A DNA stretch of 33,332 nucleotides from Treponema sp. (lineage in GTDB: Bacteria > Spirochaetota > Spirochaetia > Treponematales > Treponemataceae): the NCBI GenBank assembly GCA_017450845.1, contig JAFSSU010000149.1:1-33332 (forward strand). The letters are read 5' to 3'. The number at the start of each line of letters is the position of its first letter. Position 1 is the first letter of the stretch. This document shows, in pieces, positions 1-6,737 of the stretch. The notes beneath the pieces are model-generated. The model had not been told where the DNA came from. It made no database searches and was given only the letters and a program-made list of their open reading frames with translations. Position numbers and translations under genes: made by a program.

Positions 1-1083
1 ACCGTTCTTGCGAACGATTCTTTCAAGCAGAAGCTTTCGACTGTCATGCAGTCTGGCTGGGCCCCGGACGTGTTCCGCTCATGGGGCGGCGGCGGAATGT
101 ATGATCAGGAGGATGCCGGCATGCTCCGCGACATTTCCGGCCTGATCAAGAACGACCCGAATGTCGCCAAGATTGGTAAGGGTGCCATGGGCGTTTATGC
201 TGACGGTGACAAGCAGTTCGGTATTCCCTATGACATGGGTGTCGTCGGTTTCTGGTACAACCCCGTCATCCTTCAGGACTGCGGGCTTACCACCGATGAT
301 TTCGCGACCTGGTCAAAATTCCTTGACAGCTGCAAGAAGATCAAGGCGAAGGGGTATGCTCCTGTAGCTCTTGGTGAGCAGGAGACTTGGACCGGCCACT
401 ACTGGTGGACCTACATCGCTCAGCGCCTCGGCAGCCAGGAGGACTTCCTGAACGCATACAACGGAACGAACGGCGGTGCCTTCAACAAGGGCTCCTTCCT
501 CAAGGCCATGGAGATGCTCAAGGAGTTCGTTGAGACCAAGCCCTTCCAGGAAGGATACATGGCTACGAGCCAGGTCGAGCAGGAAGCTCTCGTCGCTGAC
601 AGGAAGGCCGCAATAACCCTGATGGGCCAGTGGGCTCCTTCTACCGGACGCGACAACTCCACGACGGGCGGCGGAGATCCCTTCGGCTTCATGCCCTTCC
701 CGATGATTGAGGGCGGAAAGGACGAGCTTGTGAACGCACAGGGCGGCGGCAACGGTTATTGTATCGGAAAGGACGCTCCTGATGAGGCCGTCGAGTTCGT
801 TCTCTCATTCTTCGAGCCGGAGAACTACAGGATTATCGTCAAGGATCTGAACGCAATTCCGCTTCTGGACGGCTACGATGACCTGATTGACGACAACGCG
901 AAGAAGGTCGTGAAGGCTGTTGCCGACGCGAAGTACTATCAGCTGTACTACGATCAGTTCCTCCCGTCTGCAGTCGCCGAGGACATCAAGGATGCTACCG
1001 CAGCCATCATTGCCAACAACGGCACGATGACCCCGCAGCAGGCTTGTGACAAGATTCAGAAGTCTTGGGAAGCAAACAAATAA
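1..1083 (+). CDS. Sugar ABC transporter substrate-binding protein, 5'-truncated
   Basis: The reading frame is open from the first base, so the start codon, signal peptide and first part of the N-terminal lobe lie outside the window; about 360 residues remain. The sequence resembles extracellular solute-binding proteins of family 1, which deliver mono- or oligosaccharides or polyols to MalFG-type permeases. Supporting features are the early GWAPDVFRSW stretch, the hinge-region FGIPYDMGVVGFWYN segment and the C-terminal MTPQQACDKIQKSW segment, typical of the last helix of these proteins. Two permease genes follow directly, which fits. Being spirochaetal, it is probably a lipoprotein, but the lipobox is not in view. 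The substrate cannot be read from the sequence. Confidence 0.9.
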   Translation, partial: TVLANDSFKQKLSTVMQSGWAPDVFRSWGGGGMYDQEDAGMLRDISGLIKNDPNVAKIGKGAMGVYADGDKQFGIPYDMGVVGFWYNPVILQDCGLTTDDFATWSKFLDSCKKIKAKGYAPVALGEQETWTGHYWWTYIAQRLGSQEDFLNAYNGTNGGAFNKGSFLKAMEMLKEFVETKPFQEGYMATSQVEQEALVADRKAAITLMGQWAPSTGRDNSTTGGGDPFGFMPFPMIEGGKDELVNAQGGGNGYCIGKDAPDEAVEFVLSFFEPENYRIIVKDLNAIPLLDGYDDLIDDNAKKVVKAVADAKYYQLYYDQFLPSAVAEDIKDATAAIIANNGTMTPQQACDKIQKSWEANK

Positions 1084-1147
1084 TTTCTGCAAGCTTGTTT
1101 CAGAAGCAAGCAGCTTTTGAGACAAGCCCTTGAACTGGATTGACTGA

Positions 1148-1179
1148 AACCAGGACAGTTCGCCTGTTCTGGTTTTTTT
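1148..1179 (+). terminator. Intrinsic terminator-like hairpin between binding protein and permeases
   Basis: An 11-bp stem (1148-1158 with 1164-1174, one G-U pair) with the loop TTCGC is followed by a T-run to 1179. It lies 64 bases after the binding-protein stop and 25 bases before the first permease start. A partial terminator here would let the binding protein be made in excess over the membrane subunits, a common arrangement in ABC importer operons. Confidence 0.8.
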
Positions 1180-1204
1180 ACTTTTTCACGTAACGGAAGG
1201 AACT

Positions 1205-2107
1205 ATGCTAGTTAATAAAAAGCAAAATTTTTTGATTGCCATGGCATTCCTGATAGTGCCGCTCGTCCTCTTTTCGTTCTTTGTCGTGTTTCCCGTTTTC
1301 AGGGCAGCCTTTTACAGCCTTTTCAAATGGAACGGAATGGGCCCGCTCTTGGGACCCAACGCGGGGCGCAAAACAAAATTCCTTGCTCTTGGCAATTTTA
1401 AGGATATTTTGACAGATCCTATATTCTGGAAGGCATTCTTCAACAATGTCAAAATCATTATTCTTTCGCTTGTCATTGAGCTTCCGATAGCACTTCTCCT
1501 TGCGCTCAACATTTATTCAAAATCCAGGGTGAATGTCGCGCTCCGGACTGTCTATTTCATTCCGTATGTCGTTTCTGAAGTCGTTGCCGGTACGGTCTGG
1601 ACTTTTATCTATCATCCGCAGTACGGCCTGTCAAATTCGTTTTTTGCGGGATTTTTCCCTGAGGGAACGGACTTTGCTTTCCTGGGCCGGCCTGAAACGG
1701 TTTTTGCGGCAATATTCGTCGTCATTACCTGGAAGTATTTCGGCCTGTACATGATCCTGTATATCGCGGGATTGCAGGGTATTTCCGACGATATACGCGA
1801 GGCGGCTGCGATTGACGGTGCTTCCCCGCTCCAGCTGAATGTGTTTATCATCCTTCCTCTGCTCGTTCCGACGATTGTCGTCACGATGTTCTTCTGCATC
1901 GTCGGTTCTCTCCAGACATTCGACGTTATATGGGCGATGGGGCAGGGAGATCCTGTCAATGCCGCGGAGACGATGGTTACCTACCTGTACAAGTTCGGCT
2001 TCAACCGTTCGCAGATGGGCTACGGAAGCGCGGCGGCCATTGTCATCTTCGTCATCTGCGTTACTTTCAATGCAGTGTATCAGAGACTTATCAGCAAGGA
2101 TGATTGA
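1205..2107 (+). CDS. Carbohydrate ABC transporter permease, MalF/UgpA type
   Basis: This 300-residue inner-membrane protein has about six hydrophobic spans, the first at roughly residues 10-35. The cytoplasmic EAA loop (EAAAIDGASPLQL, from about residue 199) is the binding-protein-dependent permease signature that contacts the ATPase. It would pair with the next gene's product to form the channel for the sugar delivered by the upstream binding protein. The start at 1205 follows the purine-rich GGAAGGAAC. No ATPase gene is in the window; such systems often share a MsmK/MalK-type ATPase encoded elsewhere. The stop codon overlaps the ribosome-binding site of the next gene, so the two are probably translationally coupled. 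Confidence 0.95.
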   Translation: MLVNKKQNFLIAMAFLIVPLVLFSFFVVFPVFRAAFYSLFKWNGMGPLLGPNAGRKTKFLALGNFKDILTDPIFWKAFFNNVKIIILSLVIELPIALLLALNIYSKSRVNVALRTVYFIPYVVSEVVAGTVWTFIYHPQYGLSNSFFAGFFPEGTDFAFLGRPETVFAAIFVVITWKYFGLYMILYIAGLQGISDDIREAAAIDGASPLQLNVFIILPLLVPTIVVTMFFCIVGSLQTFDVIWAMGQGDPVNAAETMVTYLYKFGFNRSQMGYGSAAAIVIFVICVTFNAVYQRLISKDD

Positions 2108-2115
2108 GGTGCAGA

Positions 2116-2958
2116 ATGAATAAAACGAATACAAATGCCTTGTACAAAACCGTAAAGATACTCTTCCTTGCTGTGACCGCCTTTTATACGGTGTTCCCGC
2201 TGTGGGTAATGGTATGGGGTGGCTTTAAGACGACCGGAGGACTGCGCGGGAATCCGTTCGGCATCCCGAAGGAGTTCCAGCTCGGGACATTCGCAAAGAT
2301 TCTGAATCCGATGACTTCCTCCTATTTCGCGAACCTTGCGAATTCGCTGATAATTATGGCAGGGTCCGTCGTCATCGCCGTCATTCTCTGCTGCCTTACA
2401 GGTTTTACGTTTGCCCGCATTAAATTCTGGGGCAGGGAGATTTTTTACAATTATTTCCTGCTCGGACTCCTGTTCCCGCTCGCGGTCGCGATTCTGCCGA
2501 TGTACCTGCAGATGCGCAAAGTCGGGCTGATCGATACCTACCTGGGAGTCATGCTTCCCCAGGCGGCGTTCGGCCTTGCGTTCAACACGATGCTGACGCG
2601 GAGCTTCTTTGCGCAGATTCCGATGGAGCTGGAAGAGGCTGCGACGATTGACGGATGCGGCAAGCTCGGCTTCTTGGTCAGGATGGTGATTCCGCTCTCA
2701 AAGCCGATCATAACGACGATTTCCGTCCTTTCGCTGGTCGGCAGCTGGAACCAGTTCCTCCTTCCGCTGCTCATCCTGAACGACCAGAAGAAGTTTACCC
2801 TGCCTCTCGGTGTCATGCAGTATCAGGGGCAGTATTCGACGGACTGGGCCCAGGTCCTTGCCTACCTGACGCTGTCGCTGATTCCTGTCGTCATATTCTA
2901 TGCGCTTGCACAGAAGCAGATTGTCGCAGGTCTGACGAGCGGCTCCGTGAAGGAGTAG
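2116..2958 (+). CDS. Carbohydrate ABC transporter permease, MalG/UgpE type
   Basis: This 280-residue protein is the second membrane subunit of the importer. It has about six hydrophobic spans and an EAA loop EEAATIDGCGKLG at about residues 173-185, followed by the usual conserved I-P segment. I chose ATG 2116 over the in-frame TTG at 2104, because GAGGT at 2106-2110 sits five bases before the ATG and overlaps the upstream stop. With the preceding permease it should form the transmembrane heterodimer. The C-terminal VAGLTSGSVKE is typical of the family. The transcript appears to end at the hairpin 3017-3088. Confidence 0.95.
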   Translation: MNKTNTNALYKTVKILFLAVTAFYTVFPLWVMVWGGFKTTGGLRGNPFGIPKEFQLGTFAKILNPMTSSYFANLANSLIIMAGSVVIAVILCCLTGFTFARIKFWGREIFYNYFLLGLLFPLAVAILPMYLQMRKVGLIDTYLGVMLPQAAFGLAFNTMLTRSFFAQIPMELEEAATIDGCGKLGFLVRMVIPLSKPIITTISVLSLVGSWNQFLLPLLILNDQKKFTLPLGVMQYQGQYSTDWAQVLAYLTLSLIPVVIFYALAQKQIVAGLTSGSVKE

Positions 2959-3016
2959 GCTTACAGCAGGTCCACAAGGCACTGTTTGACTGGCAGAGCA
3001 GGTATTTGAACGGAAG

Positions 3017-3088
3017 CGGCGTTCCGCGCGGAGTTACGGAGATGGCTTTATTGCTGTCCTGTAACGGCCGTGGAACGCTGTTTTTTTT
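3017..3088 (+). terminator. Long-stem intrinsic terminator after the sugar importer
   Basis: Bases 3017-3025 pair with 3072-3080. Pairing continues inward through 3026-3030 with 3068-3071 (one bulge) and 3033-3037 with 3061-3065. Together they make an imperfect stem of roughly 18-20 bp around a loop near 3038-3060. Eight T residues follow (3081-3088). The position, 58 bases after the permease stop, and the shape fit a Rho-independent terminator. Confidence 0.85.
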
Positions 3089-3130
3089 GTTCCTGGAGCC
3101 AGGGCTTGTGCCTGCATGCCGCCCAAAAGC

Positions 3131-3159
3131 TTTACAAGTAGAGGAATTTGAGTTATAAT
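3131..3159 (+). promoter_or_regulatory. Sigma-70-type promoter for the 72-codon ORF
   Basis: The -35 element TTTACA (3131-3136) and the perfect -10 element TATAAT (3154-3159) are separated by 17 bases. Transcription would start near 3166, giving a leader of only about 14 bases that still contains the GGAGG ribosome-binding site at 3169-3173. Confidence 0.8.
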
Positions 3160-3179
3160 AAAGGATACGGAGGTTTTTA

Positions 3180-3398
3180 ATGGAACTTTCACCGGAACTG
3201 GCCGGCGTTCTGGCCGACATAGACATGGAATTCTCGGACGTGATGCTGACGGGCAAGACCGTGGAGAAAATCGTCATAGGCAAGGAGCTTGCGGACGCGC
3301 TGGCGGCTAGCCCCGGCTGGGACAATACGATTATAGGCTTTCCCGTGGAGGTCAGCCCCGACCTGCCGGGAATGGACCACCAGTTCATCAGTTGCTGA
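3180..3398 (+). CDS. Small hypothetical protein, 72 aa
   Basis: I do not recognise this protein. It is acidic overall and lacks a signal peptide or membrane span. Its C-terminal part is rich in Pro, Gly and Asp (FPVEVSPDLPGMDHQF). A real gene is supported by a near-consensus promoter at 3131-3159, a GGAGG ribosome-binding site six bases before ATG 3180, and isolation between a terminator and the tRNA-Thr promoter. No convincing terminator follows it; a G-rich stretch at 3404-3420 lies just downstream. It appears to be a separate transcription unit placed between the sugar importer and the translation block. Function is unknown. Confidence 0.6.
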   Translation: MELSPELAGVLADIDMEFSDVMLTGKTVEKIVIGKELADALAASPGWDNTIIGFPVEVSPDLPGMDHQFISC

Positions 3399-3460
3399 GC
3401 TGTCCTGGGGGTGGGGGAGGAATCTTTTCCAAAACTTTTTCAAAATTCCGGGTTTAATTA

Positions 3461-3489
3461 TTGACATTCCCCCGTTAATCTATTATAGT
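3461..3489 (+). promoter_or_regulatory. Strong promoter of the tRNA-rpmG-secE unit
   Basis: A perfect -35 element TTGACA (3461-3466) is separated by 17 bases from the -10 element TATAGT (3484-3489). The predicted start near 3496 lies about 25 bases upstream of tRNA-Thr. No other comparable promoter was seen before secE, so the tRNAs, rpmG and secE are probably co-transcribed and then processed. Confidence 0.85.
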
Positions 3490-3520
3490 ACTCAAACACG
3501 ATTCGAGTGTATGAAAGCTT

Positions 3521-3593
3521 GCTCTTGTAGCTCAGTCGGTAGAGCACATCGTTGGTAACGATGAGGTCAGCGGTCCGATTCCGCTCGGGAGCT
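3521..3593 (+). tRNA. tRNA-Thr (anticodon GGT)
   Basis: A full cloverleaf can be drawn. The acceptor stem 3521-3527 pairs with 3586-3592, with two G-U pairs. The D stem GCTC/GAGC is present. The anticodon stem 3547-3551 pairs with 3559-3563 around a seven-base loop with GGT at 3554-3556. The T arm reads AGCGG-TCCGATT-CCGCT. The discriminator is T3593. CCA is not encoded (TTC follows), so it must be added after transcription. Confidence 0.95.
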
Positions 3594-3625
3594 TTCTACG
3601 ATTTAATCAAATTAAGGAGAGACGT

Positions 3626-3802
3626 ATGTCAAGCAAGAAGAAGACTGCGGTGGAGATTATTGCCTTGGCCTGCAGTGATTGCAAGCGCAAGAATTATACG
3701 ACCTACAAGAACCGTAAGAATATAACTGGTAAGCTTGAGAAGAACAAGTTCTGCCCTTGGTGCAGGAAAGAGACCGTTCATAAAGAGACTAAGGTAAAGT
3801 AA
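3626..3802 (+). CDS. rpmG: Ribosomal protein L33 (bL33)
   Basis: This 58-residue large-subunit protein lies between two tRNA genes. It keeps both cysteine pairs (C16-x2-C19 and C43-x2-C46), so it is the zinc-binding form of L33. The motifs YTTYKNRKN and CPWCRKETVHKETK are characteristic. ATG 3626 follows AAGGAGAG at good spacing. The arrangement rpmG, tRNA-Trp, secE, nusG is conserved in many bacteria, and the gene is probably read from the promoter at 3461-3489. Confidence 0.96.
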   Translation: MSSKKKTAVEIIALACSDCKRKNYTTYKNRKNITGKLEKNKFCPWCRKETVHKETKVK

Positions 3803-3846
3803 TTTTTTGCCTTTTATAGATTGAGACTTGGCCGGGAGCCAAGCTT

Positions 3847-3919
3847 AGGTCAGTAGCTCAGTTGGTAGAGTCCCGGTCTCCAAAACCGGTTGTCGCGGGT
3901 TCGAGTCCTGCCTGGCCTG
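3847..3919 (+). tRNA. tRNA-Trp (anticodon CCA)
   Basis: The acceptor stem 3847-3853 pairs with 3912-3918, with one G-U-type pair. The anticodon stem 3873-3877 pairs with 3885-3889 around the loop CTCCAAA, with the CCA anticodon at 3880-3882. The T loop is the canonical GGTTCGAGTCC type. The discriminator is G3919 and the 3' CCA is not encoded. It stands directly upstream of secE, a common bacterial arrangement. Confidence 0.96.
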
Positions 3920-3937
3920 TATTCAAGAGGTTTGTTG

Positions 3938-4117
3938 ATGAAGAAGTTGGTCCAGTTTTGTAAGGAGTGCATGGGGGAGCTTGCGAAGGTCGTGTGGCCG
4001 TCAAGGAGCGAGGCCGTGGCTTCCGTTAAGGTTGTTATCTTTTCTACCATTGTTGTTGCCTTGATACTGGGATTGCTTGATATGTTGTTTACCGAGGGGC
4101 TCAGGCTCATATTCTAG
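3938..4117 (+). CDS. secE: Preprotein translocase subunit SecE
   Basis: This 59-residue SecE is the single-span form: an amphipathic N-terminal helix with the family signature ELAKVVWPSR at about residues 14-23, then one membrane segment (about residues 29-51). It clamps SecY in the SecYEG channel; SecY is encoded at 27548-28882. I chose ATG 3938, 18 bases after tRNA-Trp, because AAGAGG precedes it and an upstream in-frame start would lie inside the tRNA. A hairpin with a T-run separates it from nusG. Confidence 0.95.
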   Translation: MKKLVQFCKECMGELAKVVWPSRSEAVASVKVVIFSTIVVALILGLLDMLFTEGLRLIF

Positions 4118-4124
4118 GATGGAA

Positions 4125-4150
4125 AGGGGCTTCTTGAAGCCTCTTTTTTT
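4125..4150 (+). terminator. Terminator-like hairpin between secE and nusG
   Basis: A 9-bp stem (4125-4133 with 4136-4144, one G-U pair; the innermost pair probably opens to enlarge the loop) runs straight into a T-run ending at 4150. It starts eight bases after the secE stop. No clear promoter is visible between it and nusG, so it may be a partial terminator. Confidence 0.7.
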
Positions 4151-4183
4151 CTGCTTGCCTTCGTTTTTTTTGGAGTGACGCGG

Positions 4184-4816
4184 ATGTCGGAGAAGAAAAG
4201 AAATTACGAGTGGTATGTTGTTCAGACCTATACGGGTTATGAGCAGAAGGTCGAGAAAGAAATCCTGTCACTGATTGCGGACGAAAAGATTGATGTGGAG
4301 AAGGACAAGCAGTCCGGTTTAGATTCGTATGTGCTCCTGCGCTCGGTGAAGGTACCGGTGCGTGAGGTGATGGGGCTGTCTAAGTCCGGGAAGCCTGTCA
4401 AGCGCAATGAGAAGGTCCTCCCCGGTTATATATTGGTAGAGATGAGCTTGCCGCAGGAGGCAGACGGTGTCGGCGGGCTGAAAGGCTGGAAGGATCCCTG
4501 TTCTAAAATCCGCAAGATTCAGGGCGTGAACGGTTTTGTCGGTACCAAGCCGACTGAGCGTCCCAAGCCAATCTCTGATGCCGAGTACAACAAGATTCTC
4601 CTTCAGACCGGAGAGGTCAAGGGTGACAAGGTCAGCTTTATCCAGCAGGACTACGATATCAACGACAAGGTCAAGATTACCGAAGGACCCTTCGCGACGT
4701 TCAGTGGCACGGTCGAGGAAATCCTTGCTGACAAAAACAAGCTTCGTATCAACGTGCAGATTTTCGGTCGCGCGACACCCGTCGAGGTTGATGTTACCCA
4801 AGTCGAGAAGATTTAG
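4184..4816 (+). CDS. nusG: Transcription termination/antitermination factor NusG
   Basis: This 210-residue NusG has the N-terminal NGN domain that binds the RNA polymerase clamp (WYVVQTYTGYE near the start, KVLPGYILVEM in the middle) and a C-terminal KOW domain (VKITEGPFATFSGTV) that contacts Rho or S10. It is longer than the roughly 180 residues of E. coli NusG because of extra segments within NGN, around VEKDKQSGLDSYV and EADGVGGLKGWKDP. I chose ATG 4184 over the in-frame GTG at 4175 because GGAG at 4172-4175 is then eight bases upstream. It stands upstream of rplK, as in most bacteria. Confidence 0.96.
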   Translation: MSEKKRNYEWYVVQTYTGYEQKVEKEILSLIADEKIDVEKDKQSGLDSYVLLRSVKVPVREVMGLSKSGKPVKRNEKVLPGYILVEMSLPQEADGVGGLKGWKDPCSKIRKIQGVNGFVGTKPTERPKPISDAEYNKILLQTGEVKGDKVSFIQQDYDINDKVKITEGPFATFSGTVEEILADKNKLRINVQIFGRATPVEVDVTQVEKI

Positions 4817-4834
4817 GGCTTTTTGAATTTCACG

Positions 4835-4856
4835 GGCGGAAGCAAGTCCTTCCGCC
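4835..4856 (+). promoter_or_regulatory. Hairpin in the nusG-rplK spacer
   Basis: A perfect 8-bp stem (4835-4842 GGCGGAAG with 4849-4856 CTTCCGCC) has a six-base loop. No T-run follows, so it is unlikely to be a simple terminator. It may be a processing or stability element in the rplK leader. Confidence 0.55.
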
Positions 4857-4887
4857 TTGGAAATATGGGAGAAAGGAGACCGTCCGT

Positions 4888-4913
4888 TGGATTAGGCCCT
4901 TTCGCTAATACCA
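4888..4913 (+). promoter_or_regulatory. Hairpin next to the rplK ribosome-binding site
   Basis: TGGATTAG (4888-4895) pairs with CTAAT-A-CCA (4905-4913) with one bulged A. The stem ends a few bases before the CAGGAG ribosome-binding site of rplK. In many bacteria protein L1 represses the rplKA transcript by binding a hairpin at this position, so this is a candidate L1 target. That role is inferred from position only. Confidence 0.4.
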
Positions 4914-4929
4914 CATCAGGAGATGCATT

Positions 4930-5364
4930 ATGGCTCAGAAAAAGGTGACGGCTATTATTAAGTTGCAGTGTCCCGCAGGTGCTGCTACGCCGGCTCCCCC
5001 GATTGGACCTGCCTTGGGACCTCACGGTGTTCCCGCCCCCAAGTTCGTTCAGGAATTCAATGACCGCACCAAGAAGATGGAGAAGGGGCTGATTATCCCC
5101 GTCGTCATCACGGTCTATCAGGACAAGTCTTTCACGTTCATCCTCAAGACTCCCCCTGCCGCGGTTCTTATCCGCAAGGCTGTCGGAATCCAGAAGGGTT
5201 CCGGTAACCCGCTCCGTGACAAGGTCGGTACTCTCAAGCAGAAGGATTTGGAGGAGATTGCCAAGACCAAGCTCCCCGACCTCAATGCGAATGACCTTGA
5301 GGCGGCGAAGAAGATTATCGCCGGAACTGCCCGCAGCATGGGCGTTGAAGTGGAGGCCAAGTAA
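4930..5364 (+). CDS. rplK: Ribosomal protein L11 (uL11)
   Basis: This 144-residue protein of the ribosomal GTPase centre has the proline-rich N-terminal segment at residues 14-33 (containing [10 protein letters not shown]), which forms the thiostrepton-binding site with 23S rRNA. The C-terminal RNA-binding domain contains [14 protein letters not shown] 4930 follows CAGGAG. It heads an rplK-rplA-rplJ run in which each stop overlaps the next start as TAATG. Confidence 0.97.
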   Translation: MAQKKVTAIIKLQCPAGAATPAPPIGPALGPHGVPAPKFVQEFNDRTKKMEKGLIIPVVITVYQDKSFTFILKTPPAAVLIRKAVGIQKGSGNPLRDKVGTLKQKDLEEIAKTKLPDLNANDLEAAKKIIAGTARSMGVEVEAK

Positions 5365-6044
5365 TGAAGCACGGGAAGAAATATGTTGATTCATTGAAGA
5401 AGTACGACCCCGCCAAGAAGTATTCGATTTCCGAGGCCGTAAATCTGGTGAAGGATCTCCACTATGTCAAGTTCGACGAGACCGTGGAGCTTTCCGTCAG
5501 CCTGCACTTGGAGAAGAACCAGTCCGTCCGCGACACGCTCGTGTTTCCCCACCAGTTTGCCGGTGAGAAGCGCGTCCTTGTGTTCTGTAAGGACGAGAGG
5601 GTTCAGGAGGCCAAGGATGCCGGTGCAATGTATGCCGGTTCCACGGAGTTCATCGACAAGGTGAAGGGCGGCTGGACGGACTTTGATGTCGCCGTCGCTA
5701 CTCCCGATATGATGAAGGATGTCGGCCGCCTCGGTATGGTCCTGGGACGCAAGGGCCTCATGCCCAACCCCAAGACCGGCACCGTTACGAACGACATAGC
5801 GAAGGCTGTCTCCGAGCTGAAGAAGGGCCGCACTGAGTTCCGCGCTGACAAGGGCGGAGTCGTGCACATCCCGGTCGGAAAGGTTTCCATGGATTCCAAG
5901 GATACCGCCGAGAATATTTCTGCTTTCCTGACCGAGCTGGACCGCAAGAAGCCGGCGACCGCCAAAGTAGATTTCATCCGCTCTGTTTCCCTCAGCTCTA
6001 CGATGGGGCCCGGAGTCTGGATTGACCATAAGGAGGAAGCGTAA
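5364..6044 (+). CDS. rplA: Ribosomal protein L1 (uL1)
   Basis: This 226-residue protein of the L1 stalk is full length. Family segments include AGAMYAGSTEFIDKVKGGW, ATPDMMKDVGRLGMVLG and the L1 signature RKGLMPNPKTGTV. In many bacteria L1 also represses its own rplKA mRNA. The start codon overlaps the rplK stop by one base (TAATG), so translation is probably coupled. Confidence 0.97.
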   Translation: MKHGKKYVDSLKKYDPAKKYSISEAVNLVKDLHYVKFDETVELSVSLHLEKNQSVRDTLVFPHQFAGEKRVLVFCKDERVQEAKDAGAMYAGSTEFIDKVKGGWTDFDVAVATPDMMKDVGRLGMVLGRKGLMPNPKTGTVTNDIAKAVSELKKGRTEFRADKGGVVHIPVGKVSMDSKDTAENISAFLTELDRKKPATAKVDFIRSVSLSSTMGPGVWIDHKEEA

Positions 6045-6595
6045 TGGCAGTACTTGCTAAGAAGCTCCAGCCGGCCAAGACGGCCGCCATCGAAGAGACC
6101 AGGAAGATTCTTTCTGGGTACGAGGACTTCATTTTCGCCGACTACCGTGGGCTTACGGTCGAGCAGATAACCAAGCTCCGCCACAGCCTGCGCGAGAAGA
6201 ACGCTCAGCTCAAGGTTTTCAAGAATAACTTTGCCCGTGTCGCGTTCGACGAGATGAAGATTGACGCCGTGTCGGAGTACCTCAAGGGACCGACTGCCAT
6301 CGCGATGGTCAAGGAGGATGCCAACGAGGTCGCGAAGATTCTCTTCGACTTCAAGAAAGAGGCTCCGACCCTCGAGGTGAAGGGTGCGTGGGTCGAGAAG
6401 GAAATCTACGACCAGGCGAAGATTGAGGCATTCTCGAAGCTGCCCGGAAAGAAGCAGCTCATCGCGATGCTCATGTCCGCCATCAACGGACCTGCCCGCC
6501 AGCTCGCCGCAACCTTGCAGGCTTACGTCGAGAAGAAGGGTGGTGCAGGAGCGGATGCTGCCCCTGCCGCTGCTGAGGCGCCTGCGGCTAACTAA
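6044..6595 (+). CDS. rplJ: Ribosomal protein L10 (uL10)
   Basis: This 183-residue protein forms the base of the L12 stalk. The N-terminal rRNA-binding part shows DYRGLTVEQITKLRHSLRE and the FKNNFARVAF segment; the C-terminal helix that carries L12 dimers ends in an alanine-rich tail (from about residue 168). AAGGAGG precedes ATG 6044, which also overlaps the rplA stop. Because there is no gap before rplJ, the classical L10 autoregulatory leader seen in other bacteria is not possible at the usual place; the structured spacer lies after the gene instead. Confidence 0.97.
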   Translation: MAVLAKKLQPAKTAAIEETRKILSGYEDFIFADYRGLTVEQITKLRHSLREKNAQLKVFKNNFARVAFDEMKIDAVSEYLKGPTAIAMVKEDANEVAKILFDFKKEAPTLEVKGAWVEKEIYDQAKIEAFSKLPGKKQLIAMLMSAINGPARQLAATLQAYVEKKGGAGADAAPAAAEAPAAN

Positions 6596-6737
6596 ATTTT
6601 TATTCAAACCGCAGTCAGGCTTCAATGTGCTGATTACTGTCTGCGGGGAAGCTGAAAGCAGATCCAGCGGTTCCGTGGGTTCCGCTCTGCGAGGCTTATA
6701 AGGACTGGCAATGCCGGTTCAAATGGAGAAGACAATT
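6596..6737 (+). promoter_or_regulatory. Structured rplJ-rplL spacer
   Basis: This 142-base non-coding spacer has several possible hairpins: 6609-6614 with 6641-6646 (CCGCAG/CTGCGG), extended by CAG/CTG at 6616-6618 and 6637-6639 across a T-T mismatch; AGCGG/CCGCT within 6667-6685; and ACTGGC-AAT-GCCGGT ending near 6719. No T-run follows any of them, and I found no good promoter. It may influence the higher yield of L12, which is present in several copies per ribosome. Confidence 0.45.

Noticed and set aside
2891-3467. Open frames on the - strand across the importer terminator and the 72-codon ORF
   Set aside because: They lack start signals and cross a clear + strand terminator and promoter.
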